DNA from: Panopea generosa
Taxonomy: Eukaryota; Mollusca; Bivalvia; Adapedonta; Hiatellidae
DNA length: 64,000 nucleotides
Assembly: GCA_029582155.1 (NCBI GenBank)
Contig: CM055909.1
Span: 46,750,412-46,814,411 of the forward strand
Direction of reading: 5' to 3'
The notes beneath the pieces are model-generated. The model did no database searches and was not told the origin of the DNA. It was given only the letters and a program-made list of their open reading frames with translations. This document shows, piece after piece, positions 12,076-24,169 of the stretch (its first letter is position 1; the number at the start of each line of letters is the position of its first letter). The position numbers and the translations under genes were made by a program.

Positions 12076-13644
12076 CAGATAGAGTAGTTTGATTTATTTA
12101 TCGTTTATAATCAGTATGGAATATGTAATATCCGCCTCTCAAACTCCAATCCAGGGTTTATGATTTTGATAAAAATAGGTTATTTAAAAATCGGTTATAC
12201 GCAAAATCGATGTAAAACAATTATGTTGTAAAATGTTATTAAACGATTGTAAAGAATATACTTCTATACCACGTTTGAGAATGTGTATGCAGCCCAATAT
12301 GAAAAGATGTTTTGGCATGTTTTGATGACAGTAAAATTTATGGGTTAATGAGAGAGGCGACATTTAAAAATATTCTTAATAATTGAAAAAAATACTAGTT
12401 TATTTGTGATAAATGGATGGACCTTTTCCACGTTACTTCGAGGAACTATGCAACAATACATATTTTCATATTCATGAAAATATTTCATTGTTGGTACATT
12501 TTAATATAATTCTGTCAGCATATTTTTACTGTGTACCGACTACGGGAACCTTTGAATAGAAAGTTAAACGGTGCAACGGTTATATTTATATATATTAGCT
12601 CAATTGGAAAATAAGGAAAAGCAATAAAATACATTTTCCTATTTATTGGCGTTATCAAACGGTTGCCCAAAACATATGGATCACTATTTGCCTTCTTAAA
12701 TTCATTATTTGTTTTAGACGGATCGGGAAGGTCACCTTCAAGCAATAACTCCCAATCTACCGTACGAGTTGATACATTATCCAGACTTGTGTCTATTGTA
12801 TATCTTGTTTGGCTTTGCCAGTTAAATTAGTTATCTTTGGTTGATTTGCTTCAGAGCAAGTATTAATTGATTGTGGGAATTTATAAAAGTCAATAAAAGT
12901 GATAGGGAAATTCCTATATATATTTTTATTTTCTGCGTAAGACCAATCACCATGATGGTCATTGACATCCATCGCACAGCAGTAAACTCGGGAACATCTG
13001 TAGTACTTATATTTACTTGAGAAATCAAATAGTTTAGATCAGTTGTGACTAATCAGACAGGGAGATTTTTTTTCTTTCAATTCTAGACACTTCAAATAAA
13101 ACATGAAAACATGATTTTTGCAAGTTTGTGATGAAATTAGAGTTTTCCATACTTCTTTCTAACCGTTTTTTTAACATCTTTAAGGAAAACTACAGCGATG
13201 ATCTTGCGCTTGAGCGTCTGTTTCGTGCATTAGAGGTTTTGAGTTCGACCTTGATCGGGTAATTCAACTACTTTAACATGGTATTTTAAGTTTTCTTGAC
13301 TTGTCTTCAAAATTGTTTTGGTAAGTTTGGTGTCTGTTATGAGACTAGATGGGTTATCATACCACTGTTTCTACGGCATTTGGAAGCGTTTACAATAATC
13401 TCCAGCCAATGTCACTATGGCACATGACCGATTAATTGTTCAGTACATTTAAACACTATATTTATACACGTTATGTGTCACACAATGTATCATGTATGAG
13501 ACAAGTCTTAGAAAAACGTCCACTTTCATTAGTGGTAGAATGGGTTTTTTTTCATACAAAACAAAGTTGATAGAATAAATAACAACGGTGTGTATATCAT
13601 CGTAAACATAAACATGGCTTCTTGAAATACTCATATTTATAATA

Positions 13645-13800
13645 CAGTCAAACCTATCTTAAGCAGCCAGTCAAGGGAAGAAGCAAAATTGGTATTTTAA
13701 GGTAATTTACTCTAAAAGAATAGAAATGGAAAATAACAAATGTAGCTTTTTATGACAAATGTTTGCTTAATAGAGGTAATCACTTACACAGGTTTGACTG
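13645..13800 (+). mobile_element. MITE of the CAGTCAAACC family, copy 1
   Basis: The terminal inverted repeats are CAGTCAAACCT and AGGTTTGACTG's partner strand, flanked by TA on both sides (13643-13644 and 13801-13802). This fits a TA target-site duplication of Tc1/mariner type. The interior has no coding sequence. The right end is partly duplicated at 13803-13866. Three other copies lie at 35008, 49356 and 52111. Confidence 0.75.
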
Positions 13801-13922
13801 TATCTGATAGAACAAATGGCTACTTAATAGAGGTGGTCACTTACACATGCTTGACTGTATCTGATAGAAGGAGCATTGTAAGCGTAGAACGAAGAAGAAA
13901 TTAACATATTCGGTTTCATTGA

Positions 13923-14030
13923 TTGGCAACATCAGCCAAATCCTTAGCACCGTCCGATTCTCGGGCATCACTAGAAGAGAGGCATGATTCCAAGGAATCA
14001 GAAACAATAACAGTTGGCGGCATCTTCAGG
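13923..14030 (-). CDS. Candidate small coding exon, function unknown
   Basis: On the minus strand a frame starts at an ATG near 14030 in the context AAGATGC (A at -3) and reads MPPTVIVSDSLESC, then a Ser/Asp/Ala-rich acidic stretch, ending ...ADVANQ and a TGA near 13923. The frame stays open upstream of the ATG for about 25 codons. Composition is more protein-like than most frames here. No domain is recognisable, no convincing splice sites flank it and no partner exon was found. It could be a small acidic protein, a first exon or chance. Confidence 0.2.
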
Positions 14031-15408
14031 CCTCCACATAACGTGTTATATTGTAAAACACTAAAACAGAGTCTTACGTGTGGTATTTTCCTGGTTTATT
14101 TATGGGTTTTTTTCTAAAACCACATTTAGAGCGACACTTGCTAGTAAAACAAAATACGCATGTGTCTTAGTTCAATTCGTGAAGATATCCAGTGTTATTT
14201 CTCCAAGTTGTACAATCGAAATAAAATAAATAAGTAAAAACTAACAACAAAATTGACTAATACCGACTACGCTGGTAATGAACATTGGTGAAAAACGCAT
14301 TAACTACATAAAAACACATTTAAGTGTTTGTTAGGCAACATTGGAGTGTGTGTATATCAACCGCTTTTCCTGTGCCCAGTTTCACTAAACATCTCAAAGA
14401 TTTCAATTTCTCCCCAACATTGCTCAAACTCTTTACAATTTAAGTAAACACACAGATTTGAAGTTAGAACAAATGTTTATTCATTCGTAATGGTTGACAT
14501 GCAAACAGGTCATTCTGAAGACTTGTGCTGCATACAGTACATGAATGGTTTCGCATTTTGCAAAACTACTCTTATCATGAAGGAATTACAAACAACGTTA
14601 CGGCTATTCACTTGCACTGTAAACATAGATTGGTGATAAATTCTAATTGATTAAATGTTTATCCGGCCTAAACATTTGGAAGCCAGCACTATCGAGATAA
14701 AAAATGTAAGCATTCTGTTTCAAAATATTAGTATAAGAACGCGATATAAGGTAATTGTTTGTTTGAACTTGAAATTGTTTTGCTGCATAGTATAGAACTC
14801 TTTTTTTATCAGTTATAAGTAATGTGAACGGAAGCAGTCGTGTTTGTCGCCTTTTTACACAAAGGGTTATGCACGAAATGCACGCGATTTATCGTGTAGC
14901 TTTTGTTCAGGTGTTTAGTGATGATGTTATTGGTCATATAAAATACGGGGGAAATGTATAAAACACGGTCATATCAAGCACGTTATACTAGAATATAGAA
15001 GTGATAGACGCATGATCGATAAAGTATCAAGTAAGAAAATAGCAAAACCAATACATCTCATTATAGTAATTCTAAACTTTTTACACATTATTGTTAACAT
15101 TGTTAAGAAAACAAGTACTCTGCTAGATGACAAGTTTTGCAATTAAATTTTAATTCAAGTATTTTTTAGTGTTAGCATGTAACTGATTCTGTTGAAGGTC
15201 ATGTAGCATAACACGTGATACTTTCTTCTTACTTATATGCATATATTTGCCATTTTGCTGTAAGATATATGCTTAATGAACTTGGTCTATGCAAATTTTC
15301 CATCGCAACCGCACATAATCATCCTATTTAACGAAGTTCAGTAAGACAAGATAGACAGCCTCTGTGTTGTTAATGTCTGTTTTTCTGGAACTATAGAGCT
15401 TAATAAGT

Positions 15409-17369
15409 GTTGCCAATATACCGATGGCAAAGTAATGTTTTCTATAACTGTATTAAAGTCATTATTATTAGAACACAGTTGCACCGGTGCGATGGCAAAA
15501 TAATGTTTTCTATAACGGTATTAAAGTCATCAGCATTAGAACACAGTTGCACCGGTGCGATGGCAAAGTAATGTTTTGTATAACTGTATTAAAGTCATCA
15601 ATATTAGAACACATTGCACCGGTGCGATGGCACAGTAATGTTTTCTATAACTGTATTAAAGTCATCAACAATAGAACACAGTTGCACCGGTGCGATGGCA
15701 AAGTAATGTTTTCTATAACTGTATTAAAGTCATCAACATTAGAACACAGTTGCACCGGTGCGATGGCAAAGTAATTTTTTTCTATAACAGTATTAAAGTC
15801 ATCAACATTAGAACACAATTCACCGGTGCGATGGCAAAGTAATGTTTTCTATAACTGTATTTAAGTCATCAACATTAGAACACAGTTGCACCGGTGTGAT
15901 GGCAAAGTAATGTTTTCTATAACTGTATTAAAGTCATCAACATTAAAACACAGTTGTACCGGTGCGATGGCACAGTAATGTTTTCTATAACGGTATTAAA
16001 GTCATCAACATTAAAACACAGTTGCACCGGTGCGATGGCACAGTAATAATTTCTATAACTGTATTAAAGTCATCAATATTAAAACACAGTTGCACCGGTG
16101 CGATGGCAAAGTATTTTTTTTCTATAACTGTATAAAAGTCATCAACAATAGAACACAGTTGCACCGGTGCGATGGCAAAGTAATTTTTTTCTATAACTGT
16201 ATAAAAGTCATCAACAATAGAACACAGTTGCACCGGTGCGATGGCAAAGTAATGTTTTCTATAACTGTATAAAAGTCATCAACATTAGAACACAGTTGCA
16301 CCGGTGCGATGGCAAATTAATGTTTTCTATAACTGTATTAAAGTCATCAACAATAGAACACAGTTGCACCTGTGCGATGGCAAAGTCATGTTTTCTATAA
16401 CTGTATTAAAGTCATCAACATTAGAACACAATTGCATCGGTGCGATGGCAAAGTAATGTTTTCTATAACTGTATTAAAGTCATCAACATTAGAACACAGT
16501 TGCACCGGTGCGATGGCAAAGTAATGTTTTCTATAACTGTATTAAAGTCATCAACATTAGAACACAGTTGCACCGGTGCGATGGCAAAGTAATGTTTTCT
16601 ATAACAGTATTAAAGTCATCAACATTAGAACACAGTTGCACCGGTGCGATGGCAAAGTAATGTTTTCTATAACTGTATTAAAGTCATCAACAATAGAACA
16701 CAGTTGCACCGGTGCGATGGCAAAGTAATGTTTTCCATAACTGTATTAAAGTCATCAACAATAGAACACAGTTGCATCAGTGCGATGGCAAAATAATGTT
16801 TTCTATAACTGTATTAAAGTCATCAACAATAGAACACAGTTGCACCTGTGCGATGGGAAAGTCATGTTTTCTATAACTGTATTAAAGTCATCAACAATAG
16901 AACACAGTTGCATCGGTGCGATGGCAAAGTAATGTTTTCTATAACTGTATTAAAGTCATCAACAATAGAACACAGTTGCATCGGTGCGATGGCAAAGTAA
17001 TGTTTTCTATAACTGTATTAAAGTCATCAACAATAGAACACAGTTGCATCGGTGCGATCGCAAAGTAATGTTTTCTATAACTGTATTAAAGTCATCAACA
17101 TTAGAACACAGTTGCATCGGTGCGATGGCAAAGTAATGTTTTCTATAACTGTATTAAAGTCATCAACAATAGAACACAGTTGCACTGGTGCGATGGCAAA
17201 GTAATGTTTCCTATAACTGTATTAAAGTCATCAACATTAGAACACAGTTGCACCGGTGCGATGGCAAAGTAATGTTTTCTATAACTGTATTAAAGTCATC
17301 AACATTAGAACACAGTTGCACCGGTGCGATGGCAAAGTAATGTTTTCTATAACTGTATTAAAGTCATCA
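15409..17369. repeat. 68-bp satellite-like array, about 29 copies
   Basis: The unit runs GTTGCACCGGTGCGATGGCA, AAGTAATGTTTTCTATAACT, GTATTAAAGTCATCAACATT, AGAACACA. Copies are highly alike; recurrent variants are CAACATT/CAACAAT and CACCGG/CATCGG. Each unit carries the palindrome CACCGGTG. Open frames on both strands result from low internal stop density, and 68 is not a multiple of three, so no repeat protein is implied. Divergent half-units mark the 5' edge; the 3' edge is abrupt. Confidence 0.95.
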
Positions 17370-17759
17370 TAAAATGCAATGGCATTTAAACGAACATAAT
17401 AAAAGACATTTATTCACTATGCAAAACAAAGCATTACGATGGTCCTTTGGCCATCAAACACTTTTCTCCGTCGAACATCAATATCTTTATCACTTATATA
17501 TTCAATTTTGATTGGAAATGCCATCAGTTTAGACAGTTAAGCAGGAGACAAGAAAGCATTTGTTGTTCTCAATCTCGACATTTCAAATAAAACGTGGTTC
17601 TTGCGAGTTTGTAATGCAATTAGACATTTCGTTTAAGTTTTACTATTTATCTCTTCAATGCTTCTAAACATTTACCTGGAATTCTTGTGTTAGAGCTTTA
17701 ACCTTGTAATAAAGAGGATTTGAAACCGATCTCTGATCTTCTGACTAATCAGTCTGCTG

Positions 17760-18260
17760 TACCATGTTACGAGACAGATGGATTATTATACAGTATTGTC
17801 TACGGCGTTATATTTCAGTATTACTTTCTCGATCAAACATCCTTTTGACCAAAATAATATGTTGTGACAATGTTTTGAGTACCATTGTGTCTACGGCATG
17901 AAGTTTGAGTGTGGAAGCGCTTATATTACTGCCTTAATCAAACATCATCTTGACAAAATAAATTGATATTACAGTTTTTTTAGACACTTGGCGTGTTATT
18001 ATACTAGTGTTTCTGCGGTATGACATTTCAATATTGAAGGGCTTATTTGTATCTCAATCGAACATCATTTTGACTAAAATAAATTGTTGTGGCAAAGTTT
18101 TGAGACTTGGCGGATTATAATACCATTGTGTCAATAGCATGATACGTCAATATCGAAACGCTTACATCACTTTCTCAATCAAACATCATTTTGACTAAAA
18201 TAAATTGTTGTGATAGTGTTCGAGACTTGGCAGATAATCATGCGATTTTGTCTCAGATAT
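17760..18260. repeat. About 117-bp tandem repeat, about 4 copies
   Basis: Units share CAATCAAACATCATTTTGAC, AAAATAAATTGTTGTG, GAGACTTGGCGGATTAT and a GTGTCTACGGCATGA-type block. A related single block is present near 13330-13390 in duplication copy A, so the tandem growth seems to have followed the duplication. Confidence 0.75.
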
Positions 18261-18384
18261 GATGTTTAATTATGGCGGCGCTAGCATATAATATAATACT
18301 ATCTATAACTGACGGCGGTATGGTGTTGATTGTCGCCGTTTACAACACATTTATTTAGGCATATCACGCCAGCGTCTAATTGAG

Positions 18385-18505
18385 ACAGTATTCTAAACGC
18401 TGCCACGCTTTGAGTCGTCGGCATAACCCGGCTCGGAATAAAACCCACAGCCTTCTGCATGCGAGGCGGACGCTCTACAACTAGACCAAAGTTGCAGAGG
18501 TCTCA
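18385..18505 (-). repeat. tRNA-like SINE head
   Basis: On the minus strand TTGGTCTAGTTGTAGAGCG gives an A-box-like arm and CTGTGGGTTTTATTCCGAG a degenerate B-box arm. A stem-loop with CTCGCAT in the anticodon position lies between them. The B box departs from GGTTCGAATCC, so a working tRNA is unlikely. Confidence 0.4.
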
Positions 18506-20011
18506 TGATTTGCTTTTGCATTTTAAAAATTATATAATTGTTAAAAATACTACACAGACTAAATTACGAATATTCAGCTGCGCTGTAAACATACTAGTAG
18601 ATTGTTGTTAATTTCCAATCGGTTAACTTCTTATTTGACCTTGACAACAGAAAGCTATCAAGGCGTAATAGACATGACTTGATGATATATTATTTCAGAA
18701 CATTATTAGCATAAGTATAAATAATTGTTTGTTTGAACTAGAAATTGCTTTGCATCAAATTAGCGAACAGTTGTTATCAGATATCAACAGATTGAACGGA
18801 AAGGTGTTTGTTAAATCCTTTGCAAAACAACAAAGAATAAACACGTGTTCATTAATTGTACATATCTTGTCACAATCTTGTTCATTTCCAAAACAATGAT
18901 ATAAATAAGATTGTACTCTATTAATTGATTATGGATATGGAACATACTTTAACATTTTGTAAGCAGCTTAGCTGGACGGAATGAAGTGATAGACTCGAGA
19001 GACATAGGGATTCAAGTAAGAACAAATCAACAGCAACACAATGTTTTAAAATTGTATTACATATTTATTGACACATGGTGCACTTTTTCCTACGCTATTC
19101 GAATGAAAAGTTAAATTAGAAAATAAGCTTAATAATATAATATACCTGGATATATACGGTGGCAGTTGGGCATATTTCGACTTTTCGCCATCGTAGTTTC
19201 GTTGTTTCGAATTTTCTTTATTTAATAATATGCCTAGATTGTCCCAACGGGACAAAGTAGATAAATCAGAACCAGATGTGTTTCAAAATCGATGATTTGT
19301 TTGCAAATGACAGGAGAACCAAAGTAGTAAAATTAAACAAATATCTCATATAAGTTGTGACAACGGTAGTCCTAAGTTTAAGTAGAGAAGACTTAAAAAT
19401 TAAAAATGAGAATTAATTTTCAGGATGAAAGATACTTTGTGGTACGCTCTATGAATATATTAAAGCTATTAGCATGTATGTGATACTCGATGGACTCAAA
19501 CCTCCATTGATTCAATTTCAAGTTATCCCATATTCCAATCATCAAACAGCCATTTCTTCTACAAAACTTCTACGTTGCCAATGAATTATTTTCCTACACG
19601 AAGTCGCCCAACCAATTTGGAACAATATTTCGATTATTACGGTAACTGTAAACTTGAAAAAACATGCGGTAGACTAAAACTTGAATGCGTATTCGTAATG
19701 TTGGCAGCATTTGTCTATATTGTTTGGTTCGACGCAGTACTTGCATATATTTGACATTTTGCTCTTTATGAACTTGGATTGGATTGGATGAAGTGGATTT
19801 GGTCTATGGATATTTATAGGGCCGCCAACGCTCTTCATACTCATATTTGAACAAGCTCTGTTTAGTTTAGTTTAAATGGTTTAAACATATTTTATTTCAA
19901 ATATTTTGAAATGGGGTTGGGCCACAAGTTCTTCCAACTTAGATTCGGCTAGTAATAAGTTAACAGTGTAAATAACTTATTTATGTTTATGCAAACAATT
20001 ATAAGTATACC

Positions 20012-20013
<2 letters not shown>

Positions 20014-20065
<52 letters not shown>
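20014..20065. repeat. (GA)n microsatellite
   Basis: About 25 uninterrupted GA dinucleotides. The minus-strand poly-SL frame here is a low-complexity artefact. Confidence 0.95.
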
Positions 20066-20066
<1 letters not shown>

Positions 20067-20284
20067 TATTTAATAAGTAGAGAAAGAAGTATATGATTAA
20101 ATTTTTGTCTCTCCTTATGACAGGAATTTTTGTTCGGGAAGGAATAGTCTAGAAAGATAGGCATGTTTCATTTAACAAACTAATAATGGAATATGTTAAA
20201 CTCGCTAATGTCAACTATTTGATCTATAGTGTCTATATTTTTTTTCAGACGAAGACTCTTAAAAGGTCAATCATTTTATTTCTA

Positions 20285-20586
20285 GAGTTGTTTGTTGTGT
20301 GTATATATATATTTATATAAACATTTATTGTAAATTTAATGGTACACACGAACTATAGCTAGAGTCGTTCGTTGTGTGTATAGATATAAATATTTAGTTG
20401 TATATTTAATGGTACAAATGAACTATAGCTAGACTCGTTGGATGTGTGTATAGATATATATAAACATTAAGTTGTATATTTAATGGTACAAATGAACTAT
20501 AGCTAGACTCGTTGGATGTGTGTATAGAAATAAACATTTAGTTGTATATTTAATGGTACAAATGAACTATAACTGGAGTCGTTTGT

Positions 20587-20625
<39 letters not shown>

Positions 20626-21140
20626 ACTTAGTTGTATAATTAACGGTACAAACATTAAAGGGAGATAATTAAATTTATAACAACGGAATTAACGATTATT
20701 GGGAATCGTAAATTCCGTTGGTGTGAATTTCATTATCTCCCTTTATGAAATTAAATATATATGTATTCACTGTATCTATGTGATCCAACGGGTTTATAAA
20801 TCTGTCCTTTATATACCATGTGAGTAGTCATGAATCCTTAACTGGATTCTGCTCATATAAAACTATCAGTTCATGTATGTAAATTTGTCCACCCTGTCCA
20901 GATGTGTTGCATGTAATTCCATAGTATATAAGTCATGGTCAACACCAAATTTATTGGTTTGGCAGAGGCCTTGATATTGTATCTATGGTTTGCATTGTAG
21001 CAATGCGCACTCGCCGTAGTCTGGTATGTACATTTATGTGTTGGTTATTCATAAATAATCATCTCCATATATATATATATAATATATATATAAACATTCA
21101 GTTGTATATTTAATGGTACAAATGAACTATAGCTAGAGTC
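20285..21140. repeat. About 80-bp tandem array, split by a foldback element
   Basis: Five units at 20285-20655 share GTTGTATATTTAATGGTACA, AATGAACTATAGCTAGA and GTTGTGTGTATAGATATA. A detached half-unit with the same strings lies at 21085-21140. The roughly 430 bp between them begins with the foldback at 20655-20748, so the array appears to have been interrupted by insertion. Confidence 0.8.
20655..20748. mobile_element. Foldback/MITE hairpin
   Basis: A nearly complete inverted repeat: AAAGGGAGATAATTAAATTT ... AACGGAATTAACGATT on the left and AATCGTAAATTCCGTT ... ATTATCTCCCTTTAT on the right, with only a few bases between the arms. No coding content. This is the shape of a small TIR-only element or a strong stem-loop. 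Confidence 0.75.
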
Positions 21141-22040
21141 ATTATTTTCATGTGCCAGTTTGGTAACTGAAATCAGCTTGTACCATTTTGTTCGACACAC
21201 ACTTAGATTTAAACATTATATGTACTTATAAATGTGATCGACTGGATGTTATAATCATTCTTCTTTAATATATGCAGGCACGGTTCAAAACTTTGCAGCA
21301 TAAAAATTGAATGATAAGCTAAAGGGTCGGGTTAAACGTTTTTAACAACATTAGTTACAGCCCTTTCAAGTGCGTCAAAATGCGTGTACATATTAAGGAA
21401 ACGGCAGTTTCGCTATACAAACTAACACATACAATTATGTTTTCGAACAGGCATACCACACTCTTCCACGGGCATACAAAAGCACGCACGCACACACGCA
21501 AGCATTCACAAATACACATACATGTATGAAAGGAAATATGACTAAATTGGCAAGAATTAGAGTGAACATATTTATGGTTTAAAGAAAGTCACAGTAAACT
21601 CTAGGCAATAATAGTGAAAACAAAGATAATATAAAAAAGAAGAGTTATTATATTTTGCAAACACTACCTACAACACTATCATCATCATCTGAACCCTAGC
21701 CTCATATCAACATCAGTTCTAGCGTTATTGATTAGTTAAAACTCATTGTAAGTATTGAAAACACGTAAAAAGACCAGTTAGATGAGTATATTCTATAATG
21801 GTTTAAAAGTCACCAAAAAAAGAGGAAATATAAAATATAACTAAATATATATATAAACTATTTGGGATGACTATAAAAGCTGTAAAAATGTGTTTCTTTT
21901 AATTTGAATGTATTCATTACGGTTTGGTTTGCTATATTTCTACTGAAGATTGCTAAACATGATGTTAATTTATTGATTAAAAACATAATTTAGGTGACCG
22001 CAACGTTATTGCTTGATCCAATTAACTTGATTTTTACAGA
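21141..22040. other. Unannotated A+T-rich DNA
   Basis: No gene recognised. A short CACACGCA-type dinucleotide-rich patch lies near 21480-21520. Confidence 0.35.
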
Positions 22041-22044
22041 TCTA

Positions 22045-22622
22045 CGAGGGGTGTTGAATAAGTAACGTTATACGTCTCATAACTGATGAACCGTGAACAT
22101 GTAAATCGTAAATTTTCAAAGTCTTATATATTTATTTGTTGTGCATCCGATGATATCAACAAACACATCTGGTGAGTTCTAAAGACTGTTTACTGCAGTC
22201 TTAACCACATACAGTCATATACACTGTAGTCAAATACAGCTGGTAAAAGAACTGTTAAAAGAATGCGTTTTGCACAAGTTGAGTACCGGCATCGCAGATT
22301 TTTGTATGCGCGTATATGGTTATAGCAAGAAAATTTAACGTTATTTTACTATTTCGAGGCCCATAGAAAAAATGGCAGCAACATTTGACCACTAAAGGCC
22401 GACGAATGTCTTACATCGCCAATAGAAGAGTGGTACTTCTGTGTCTGATGTTTATACACAAAACAGACTATGAGGACATATCTCGGAAATTGTTTAAAAG
22501 ATTGAAAAAGTACATTTCTGTTAAAGAAGATTACTTTGAAGATATGAACCAAATATTACAAAGATATTATTTGTTGTTTTTATTTTCCTACCAATAAAAC
22601 AATACTTATTAAATGCCCCTCG
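22045..22622 (+). mobile_element. Internally deleted mariner-like element
   Basis: The left end CGAGGGGTGTTGAATAAGTA matches, inverted, the right end TACTTATTAAATGCCCCTCG, and TA flanks both sides (22043-22044, 22623-22624). Just inside the right end a frame reads LFKRLKKYISVKEDYFED, which resembles the last residues of mariner transposase (the WEKC-A-GDY-E region). The DDD catalytic core is missing, so at about 578 bp this is a non-autonomous deletion derivative. Confidence 0.75.
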
Positions 22623-22624
22623 TA

Positions 22625-23900
22625 TTTCTCCTCATCTCAAGTAAGCTGATTGCTTTTTTGAATTGCTCTTGAGTCCTTTTCGTAAGTAGAACCAGCACTG
22701 TGTGTTGTTTTATGAGATCCCATCAAATCGAGTACATGCTCTAACTTATAGGTTAAGTTGGCCTTGACGTGCTCGGTATCTCAGGTTTTATTGTGATTGT
22801 GTGGCATATATATACCATTAGTGCACCAAGTTTGACAATCAATTCCTTTAATGGAATGGTGAGACCATTCATTCAGATAGCACCTTCATTCGCTAAGGTT
22901 TTGTGTTTTAATACAATCTATAATGATGCAGACACTTGAAGAATAACAATAACTTTAGTGTTTAAGTTGTTTTTTTGTAATTACAATTAAAGTTGTCAAA
23001 TAACGTTAAAACTTAATATGTTCCAATGAAGCAACTATGTCGATGAACCTTTAATCATTCTATAATTGATTTTGTAAGAGTGAGCGGTATAGCAAAATTG
23101 GTTTGAAAAGGCAACATCGGCAAGAACTGTTTAGCAGTATTTAATGGAATGGAATTAAATATATGAACATATGTTGCATGGTTTACACCATTTACGAGAA
23201 TTTTGATGAACGTTATTTACTTAAATTATATATTTATGATTGTTTTCTATTATTTACTGCCAAATGGTATAATCTTGCACGTGTCTTGGTACGATATGGG
23301 TATAAACTATAGACGCACCTCTATCATATTATTTAAACATATATTAATCTCACTGTCAAAGTGATAAATATGAAGTTCTACAGTAACTGTTAAACAGTTC
23401 AGTTATGGTAAAACAAGTTCAATCATAAGAAATGAATTTTAAATACATACTTGTTAAAGGACTCGCCCAATCTAATGCAATGTCCAAGTGCATGTGTTTC
23501 TAGTACGTGTTACACTGACAGCGATATTTAACCTGTTAGCATGTTAGAAGTTTGCTTATCTTACTTCAAAACCCTGAACGAAGTCCTTTAAATCCCACTT
23601 TATTGACTAATGGGAAAACGCCAAACCATTGCTTGAATTTCAACTATGTTCTGAGCTCCCAGTGGTGTTGTTATTTCTGATGTTCTGGCATCGTGGTGCT
23701 CATCCAGTGTTGCTTGCAAATAAAACACCGGCGACATTTGTAATGGAAACATTGCGTTTCAAAATGATATTAAGAAAAATAATTATATTTCAATTCGCTG
23801 TGTTCGTTAAATGTAAATTGGCTATTAAGACAGGATCTAAACCTGTTGAAAATCTATGACATTGATGCGGATAAGTATGTTCAAAATGACTTAAGTTTTG
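22625..23900. other. Unannotated A+T-rich DNA
   Basis: No supported exon or repeat. The 76-codon frame at 23629-23859 shows no recognisable domain. Confidence 0.35.
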
Positions 23901-23902
23901 TC

Positions 23903-24168
23903 TGAATATTTGGCGTCATTTAATGCCATCTGTGGCAAGCCGACGATCAGCTAATCTAACCGTTATTTCCCGAAATACAGGAAGGTTAACAAGCACTCAC
24001 GCACACCCATTTCCGCAAGTAACTGCTGACTTTTTCACTTGAAGCAGCGGTGAGAGACGAATAACAAAGAAACGGATATCAGTCATCACTGAGATTTTGG
24101 CCGAGAGGGAATTCGAACTCACGACCCAGGATCGATAGTCAGACGCGCCGTCGGTAGAGCAAAATAAG
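23903..24168 (-). repeat. tRNA-derived SINE, family 1
   Basis: On the minus strand it starts with a tRNA-like head (GTCTGACTATCGATCC, then GTCGTGAGTTCGAATTCCC as the B box), followed by a body containing TCTCTCACCGCTG, ACTTGCGG, GTTAACCTTCC and a TTAAATGACGCC end. Shared blocks with 27766, 30075, 46444 and 51090 define the family. Confidence 0.75.
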
Positions 24169-24169
24169 G

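Larger units (their letters stand above)
12500..15400 (+). repeat. Copy A of an old direct segmental duplication
   Basis: Short blocks here recur in largely the same order in 17470-19820. CACTTCAAATAAAACATGAAAACATG near 13088 pairs with CATTTCAAATAAAACGTGG near 17580. The block around GTAATTGTTTGTTTGAACTTG (14750) pairs with that at 18722. GAAGTGATAGACGCATGATC (14998) pairs with 18983. TTGCCATTTTGCTGTAAG (15247) pairs with 19750. Divergence is high and boundaries are unclear. Confidence 0.5.
17470..19820 (+). repeat. Copy B of the old direct segmental duplication
   Basis: This is the partner of 12500-15400, with the matching blocks listed there. The 68-bp array lies between the two copies. 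A block near 12530-12610 matches 19060-19110 slightly out of order, so there may be more than two units or a later rearrangement. Confidence 0.45.

Noticed and set aside
15487-16272. ORFs inside the 68-bp array on both strands
   Set aside because: The 68-bp unit is not a multiple of three and the frames are antisense mirrors of each other.
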